A DNA stretch of 9,196 nucleotides from Oceanobacillus_B kapialis (GTDB lineage Bacteria > Bacillota > Bacilli > Bacillales > Amphibacillaceae): the NCBI RefSeq assembly GCF_042685265.1, contig NZ_JBHUMX010000016.1; one strand, 5' to 3'. The notes beneath the pieces are model-generated. The model did no database searches and was not told where the DNA came from. It was given only the letters and a program-made list of their open reading frames with translations. How positions within the stretch are numbered: the stretch's first letter is position 1; the number at the start of each line of letters is the position of its first letter. The position numbers and the translations under genes were made by a program. Shown piece by piece: positions 6,534 through 9,196 of the stretch.

Positions 6534-7325
6534 TTATTCGTATCCATACACAGCTTCGGGAAGTTTATCCTCCAGTATCAAATCATCCAAACTTTTAAAT
6601 GCGTAACCTTGTTTATGCAGCTCTGTAATGAGTCTTTCTAATGCTTGAGCATTGTCAGATGATACAGTGTGCAATAGTATGATAGCACCCGGATGGATTT
6701 GGTCCATAATTTGATTAAATGCATACTCCCAGCCCTTTTGCTTGCTCGTTTCCCAATCAATAAAAGCTAAAGACCAGAATATGTGGAGATAACCTAGTTC
6801 ATATGACCAATCTAAGGTTTGTTCATTGAAAATCCCTCTAGGAGGACGCAAATATTTTAAATCATCCTGTTCCGAGACTTCTGCAACTGCCTTTTCTAAA
6901 TCCTCTAACTCTTTTTTCATGGATTCCTTTGAAATAACAGAGAAATCAGGGTGATGATAGGAATGGTTTCCAATTATATGGCCCTCGTCCACCATTCGTT
7001 TTACTAAATCAGGCTCACTCTCTACATAATGCCCAGTAACAAAGAATGTAGCTGGAACTTCTTTTTTCTTTAACACATCCAAAATATCATCAGTATAGCC
7101 TTCTTCATATCCATTATCAAAGGTAAGATATACATTTTTTTCACCAGATTTATCTGCATAGTAAGCACCATATTTTTCGAGCATTTCTTCATACTTTCCG
7201 ATATACGGAAGCGTATGGTCACTATTTTTCTTGTAACCCCAACCGTATCCTTCAGCCTCTATTGATGCTACATGGAAAAGTGGAAAGGTAAGTAATACAG
7301 CCATGGACACTATCAACTTTTTCAT
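6534..7325 (-). CDS. pdaA: Delta-lactam-forming N-acetylmuramic acid deacetylase PdaA
   Basis: The product is a 263-residue secreted carbohydrate esterase family 4 (NodB) enzyme. In Bacillus subtilis PdaA acts after CwlD, removing the acetyl group from peptide-free muramic acid so that muramic delta-lactam forms in spore cortex peptidoglycan, which germination hydrolases need. A signal peptide (MKKLIVSMAVLLTF, with likely cleavage near A24) directs export. The motif TFDNGYE (68-74) carries the PdaA-type Asn71 in place of the second Asp of the usual TFDDG; D70 is the catalytic base. Metal ligands H121 and H125 lie in HSYHHPD, RPPRG is at 160-164, and LLHT with H219 is at 217-220. ATG at 7325 has AGGTGGG about 5 nt upstream. 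Length matches the family exactly. The gene marks the host as a spore former. In B. subtilis pdaA is expressed in the forespore under sigma-G; here I see only a weak sigma-G-like match upstream. Confidence 0.95.
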   Translation of the reverse strand: MKKLIVSMAVLLTFPLFHVASIEAEGYGWGYKKNSDHTLPYIGKYEEMLEKYGAYYADKSGEKNVYLTFDNGYEEGYTDDILDVLKKKEVPATFFVTGHYVESEPDLVKRMVDEGHIIGNHSYHHPDFSVISKESMKKELEDLEKAVAEVSEQDDLKYLRPPRGIFNEQTLDWSYELGYLHIFWSLAFIDWETSKQKGWEYAFNQIMDQIHPGAIILLHTVSSDNAQALERLITELHKQGYAFKSLDDLILEDKLPEAVYGYE

Positions 7326-7412
7326 AACAACCCACCTGTTTTTATCTTACTTTTTCCTTATTTAAAGTAATTATACAGGTTGGCGTTCATGTCACAGTTA
7401 TGATCTTTATCC

Positions 7413-7492
7413 TGGCTTAACTTGCAGTAAGACCCCCACTTCAAGAAAGCGGGAAGCGATCAAGCATTTTAAGTGGGGGAGGAAGGAAACCC
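7413..7492 (+). mobile_element. Possible IS200/IS605 right-end remnant or omega-RNA-like hairpin
   Basis: CCCCCACTT (7433-7441) pairs perfectly with AAGTGGGGG (7471-7479) around a 29-nt loop. It is preceded by CTTGCAGTAAGA and followed by AGGAAGGAAACCCCC. From memory this resembles the 3' scaffold hairpin next to tnpB at right ends of IS200/IS605-type elements in Bacillus relatives. No tnpA or tnpB, nor a fragment of either, is visible nearby, so it would be an orphan end or a nonautonomous derivative. No T-run follows the stem on either strand, which argues against a terminator. The identification is inference and needs a homology search; strand follows the presumed omega-RNA sense. Confidence 0.4.
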
Positions 7493-7512
7493 CCACCAAA
7501 TGAAGTTTCCCT

Positions 7513-8823
7513 TTATAAAATAATCGCTGCTATCCATCCGAACAAGAATAAAGGAATATTATAGTGAATGAAAGTCGGCACAACAGTGTCCCAGATGTGG
7601 TTGTGCTTTCCATCAGCATTCAAGCCGGATGTTGGTCCGAGCGTACTGTCTGATGCAGGCGAACCAGCATCACCTAGTGCACCCGCGGTTCCAATTAGTG
7701 CTGCAGTTGCCATCGGTGAAAAGCCTGCTGCCAAACAGATCGGTACATATAATGCTGCTAAGATTGGAATGGTCCCGAAGGATGAGCCAATTCCCATTGT
7801 TACAAGTAACCCGACAAGCAGTAAGATAAATGCGATAAGTGGCTTATTACTGCTATCCAGAAATCCTGATGAAGACTCTACTAATGCTTGAACAGCTCCT
7901 GTTTCGGAAAGGATGTTTCCAAATCCTGAAGCAACTAGCATCACAATTGCAATGGTTCCCATCATGGCAATTCCTTCAGCCATAACTCTGTCACCGTTTT
8001 TAAATGGTACAACTAATAAAAGGAACATGAGTACTAAACCAGTTAAAGCTCCAAGTACAAGACTTTCTGTAATAAGCTGTACTGCCAATGCTCCTGCAAT
8101 CGCAATTAATGTCATAACATGCTTTCGATTAAAGGAAACTTCTTCACGTTCTACAATTGCGGATAATTCTGTTCCGCCTGCTGCCTCAGGCATATCACGA
8201 TCCTTGCGATATGAAAAGAAGATGGCAATAAGCAGCCCGACAATCATACCAGATCCTGGTATAAGCATGGATAAGGCCGATTCGCTCACAGAAATTTCTA
8301 TACCGTTTTCTGTCATTCCAGCTACAATCGCCTCGTGAAATAACAGGCCAAATCCAGCCGGGATTAGAATATAGGGTGCTTTTAAACCAAAAGTCAGTGC
8401 AGTAGCCACTGCTCGACGATCCATCCGCATGTTATCAAATAATTTTAGTAATGGTGGAATTAAAATTGGGATAAATGCAATATGCACTGGCACTACATTT
8501 TGAGATAGAGATGCAACACCTGCAATAACGAGAAGCAGCATCGTCTTCTTGCCAGTTAATATACGGATTAGAAAATTAACTAGGATGGTTGTAATACCAG
8601 TGTAGCTAATCGCTATAGCAAATGCGCCAAGTAAAATATAGCTTAACGCTGTATTTGCTCCTCCACCCACTCCTGCAACGAGCATGTCAATTGATTCTAC
8701 AGTAGATAATCCTGCCATTACCCCTGCAGTAAGTGAAGCAGCAATAATTGCTATTATGACGTTAACACGTAAAAGACTTAAAATCGTCATTACGAGAACA
8801 GATACAACTACGATCCATTCCAT
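7513..8823 (-). CDS. yuiF: Na+/H+ antiporter family protein, YuiF-like transporter
   Basis: This 436-residue integral membrane protein has about 11-12 hydrophobic segments spread over its whole length and a charged cytoplasmic-type loop around 204-234 (YRKDRDMPEAAGG...EREEVSFNRKH). The conserved C-terminal stretch GDAGSPASDSTLGPTSG (384-400), followed by LNADGKHNHIWDT, and the repeated glycine-rich segments GVGGGANTA and MGIGSSFGT match the Bacillus YuiF group of the NhaC-like Na+/H+ antiporter family. Members are annotated as sodium/proton antiporters or as amino-acid (histidine-type) carriers; the sequence does not decide substrate or coupling ion. ATG at 8823 has AGAGGGG 7 nt upstream and a good promoter 60-90 bp away. 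No terminator with a T-run was found between it and pdaA, so readthrough into pdaA is possible. Confidence 0.85.
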   Translation of the reverse strand: MEWIVVVSVLVMTILSLLRVNVIIAIIAASLTAGVMAGLSTVESIDMLVAGVGGGANTALSYILLGAFAIAISYTGITTILVNFLIRILTGKKTMLLLVIAGVASLSQNVVPVHIAFIPILIPPLLKLFDNMRMDRRAVATALTFGLKAPYILIPAGFGLLFHEAIVAGMTENGIEISVSESALSMLIPGSGMIVGLLIAIFFSYRKDRDMPEAAGGTELSAIVEREEVSFNRKHVMTLIAIAGALAVQLITESLVLGALTGLVLMFLLLVVPFKNGDRVMAEGIAMMGTIAIVMLVASGFGNILSETGAVQALVESSSGFLDSSNKPLIAFILLLVGLLVTMGIGSSFGTIPILAALYVPICLAAGFSPMATAALIGTAGALGDAGSPASDSTLGPTSGLNADGKHNHIWDTVVPTFIHYNIPLFLFGWIAAIIL

Positions 8824-8873
8824 TATGTTTCCCCTCTTTCTTTGTTAGCCAATGTTTCATTTATTCGCTTTAA

Positions 8874-8893
8874 TACTTTATTATGATAAAGTA
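8874..8893. promoter_or_regulatory. 20-bp inverted repeat over the -10 of the YuiF-like gene
   Basis: TACTTTATTATGATAAAGTA has perfect 8-bp arms around TATG and covers the whole -10 hexamer. A second, offset pair AATACTT (8872-8878) and AAGTATT (8897-8903) is nested with it. A repressor bound here would block the promoter. I do not recognise the motif; it is AT-rich, so part of the symmetry may be chance. Confidence 0.45.
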
Positions 8894-8912
8894 ATGAAGT
8901 ATTGGTTGTCAA
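8883..8912 (-). promoter_or_regulatory. Strong sigma-A-like promoter for the YuiF-like gene
   Basis: On the minus strand TTGACA (8907-8912, perfect -35) is followed after 18 bp by TATCAT (8883-8888, 5 of 6). Predicted initiation near 8876 gives a leader of about 53 nt with no visible riboswitch or attenuator. Confidence 0.75.
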
Positions 8913-8950
8913 GGAGTTCTTGGTTATTTTTTTGAGAGAGGTGTTTTTGG

Positions 8951-9054
8951 GCGCTACTCTCCTTCTTGGGGCGCGATTTCTTTTTGGTGGGGCGCTACTA
9001 TTCTTTGATGCAGCGCGACTTCTCTTGAGTGGGGACTCGACTCCTCTTCTAACT
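8951..9054. repeat. Degenerate tandem repeat, five units of about 21 bp
   Basis: GCGC(T/G)A-type anchors occur at 8951, 8971, 8992 and 9013, and a diverged GACTCGA at 9034, giving spacings of 20, 21, 21 and 21 bp. Each is followed by a pyrimidine-rich stretch and then a G-rich stretch. Units alternate GCGCTAC and GCGCGAY. A plus-strand frame from TTG at 8920 to TAG at 9081 stays open through the units as low-complexity heptads (LGATLLL-like). I regard it as noncoding. Sequence is unrelated to the left array but has the same period. Confidence 0.65.
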
Positions 9055-9055
9055 G

Positions 9056-9079
9056 AAAACCCCGCGAACTCACGGGGTT
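9056..9079 (-). terminator. Weak intrinsic terminator beside the right inverted repeat
   Basis: AACCCCG (9058-9064) pairs with CGGGGTT (9073-9079) around an 8-nt loop. Read on the minus strand it is followed by only two further T, making a run of four. It would stop transcription entering from the right end toward the YuiF-like gene. The T-run is short, so efficiency is doubtful. Confidence 0.5.
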
Positions 9080-9092
9080 AGGGTAAAATCAA

Positions 9093-9196
9093 TAGTCAAG
9101 TCCATAATATTGTGTAATTTATAGATACAAGTTTTCAACTATGGTTTTATTATATTGAATTTTATTTGGTAGGGAGGGGTACCCCTCCCTACCAAA
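9093..9196 (-). repeat. Right copy of 104-bp perfect terminal inverted repeat
   Basis: Exact reverse complement of the left end over 104 bases; the match ends between 9092 and 9093. No target-site duplication can be judged because both copies coincide with the window edges. Perfect identity contrasts with the substitution-rich arrays just inside each copy, implying recent duplication, gene conversion, or assembly from the same reads. Confidence 0.97.
9165..9196. repeat. 32-bp perfect palindrome at right tip
   Basis: Identical to the left-tip palindrome in either orientation. If the two tips are one and the same stretch, the window closes into a 9164-bp circle with a 176-bp uninterrupted palindrome at the junction. 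If they are separate genomic copies, the window is linear. Confidence 0.97.

Noticed and set aside
7326..7400. A promoter for pdaA, either TATAAT (minus, 7370-7375) with GTGACA upstream or a sigma-G-like GTATA.
   Set aside because: GTGACA to TATAAT is only 14 bp apart, and the sigma-G-like -35 has no good -10 partner. Forespore expression is known for the family but is not shown by this sequence.
7433..7479. The CCCCCACTT hairpin as a rho-independent terminator for the YuiF-like gene.
   Set aside because: Neither strand has a T-run after the stem and the loop is 29 nt, unlike the other terminators in this window.
7913..8338. A 141-codon open frame antisense to the YuiF-like gene.
   Set aside because: It is the reverse of a conserved membrane-protein coding region. 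Its Thr/Ser/Pro/Ile-rich composition is what antisense of such genes gives.
8860..8873. A cre-like sequence in the leader of the YuiF-like gene.
   Set aside because: It has three mismatches to the cre consensus in an AT-rich leader, so it is too weak to call.
8920..9081. A 53-codon plus-strand frame starting TTG after AAGGAG.
   Set aside because: It is low-complexity translation of the right repeat array, the spacing from AAGGAG to TTG is only 3 nt, and it overlaps the promoter of the oppositely oriented transporter gene.

Overview
The window looks like chromosomal DNA of a low-GC, endospore-forming member of the Bacillaceae. The grounds are AT-rich intergenic DNA, strong AGGAGG-type ribosome binding sites, sigma-A-like promoters, long U-tailed terminators, and a PdaA-type spore-cortex deacetylase. 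No rRNA, tRNA, CRISPR array, transposase, replication protein or phage gene was seen.

Layout. Positions 1-104 and 9093-9196 are a perfect 104-bp inverted repeat that encloses the whole window. The outer 32 bp of each copy is itself a perfect palindrome. Just inside the left copy (about 107-424) lie fifteen 21-bp tandem units with no indels. Just inside the right copy (about 8951-9054) lie five degenerate units of about 21 bp with a different sequence. Five convincing genes sit between these flanks: a short/branched-chain acyl-CoA ligase (minus, 495-2069), a PAS-PAS-PAS-GGDEF-EAL protein (plus, 2247-4784), a PAS-PAS-GGDEF diguanylate cyclase (plus, 4992-6311), pdaA (minus, 6534-7325) and a YuiF-type Na+/H+-antiporter-family transporter (minus, 7513-8823).

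How the genes relate. The two plus-strand genes form a cyclic-di-GMP make/break pair. The first has an intact EAL site but a ruined GGDEF site (DNNEF), so it is predicted to be a phosphodiesterase. The second has an intact GGDEF and an intact RxxD inhibitory site, so it is predicted to be a feedback-inhibited cyclase. The acyl-CoA ligase diverges from the phosphodiesterase across a 177-bp region holding an 18-bp dyad and a CcpA cre-like site. The cyclase converges on pdaA across a 17-bp-stem bidirectional terminator.

Other repeats. A structured repeat of about 140 bp overlaps the 3' end of the cyclase gene and supplies its last codons. A hairpin resembling an IS200/IS605 right end lies between pdaA and the transporter gene. 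The most unusual part of the window is its frame: identical inverted ends with palindromic tips, next to phased 21-bp repeats. This may be biology, or an assembly break at a self-complementary repeat. The genes themselves belong to recognisable families.
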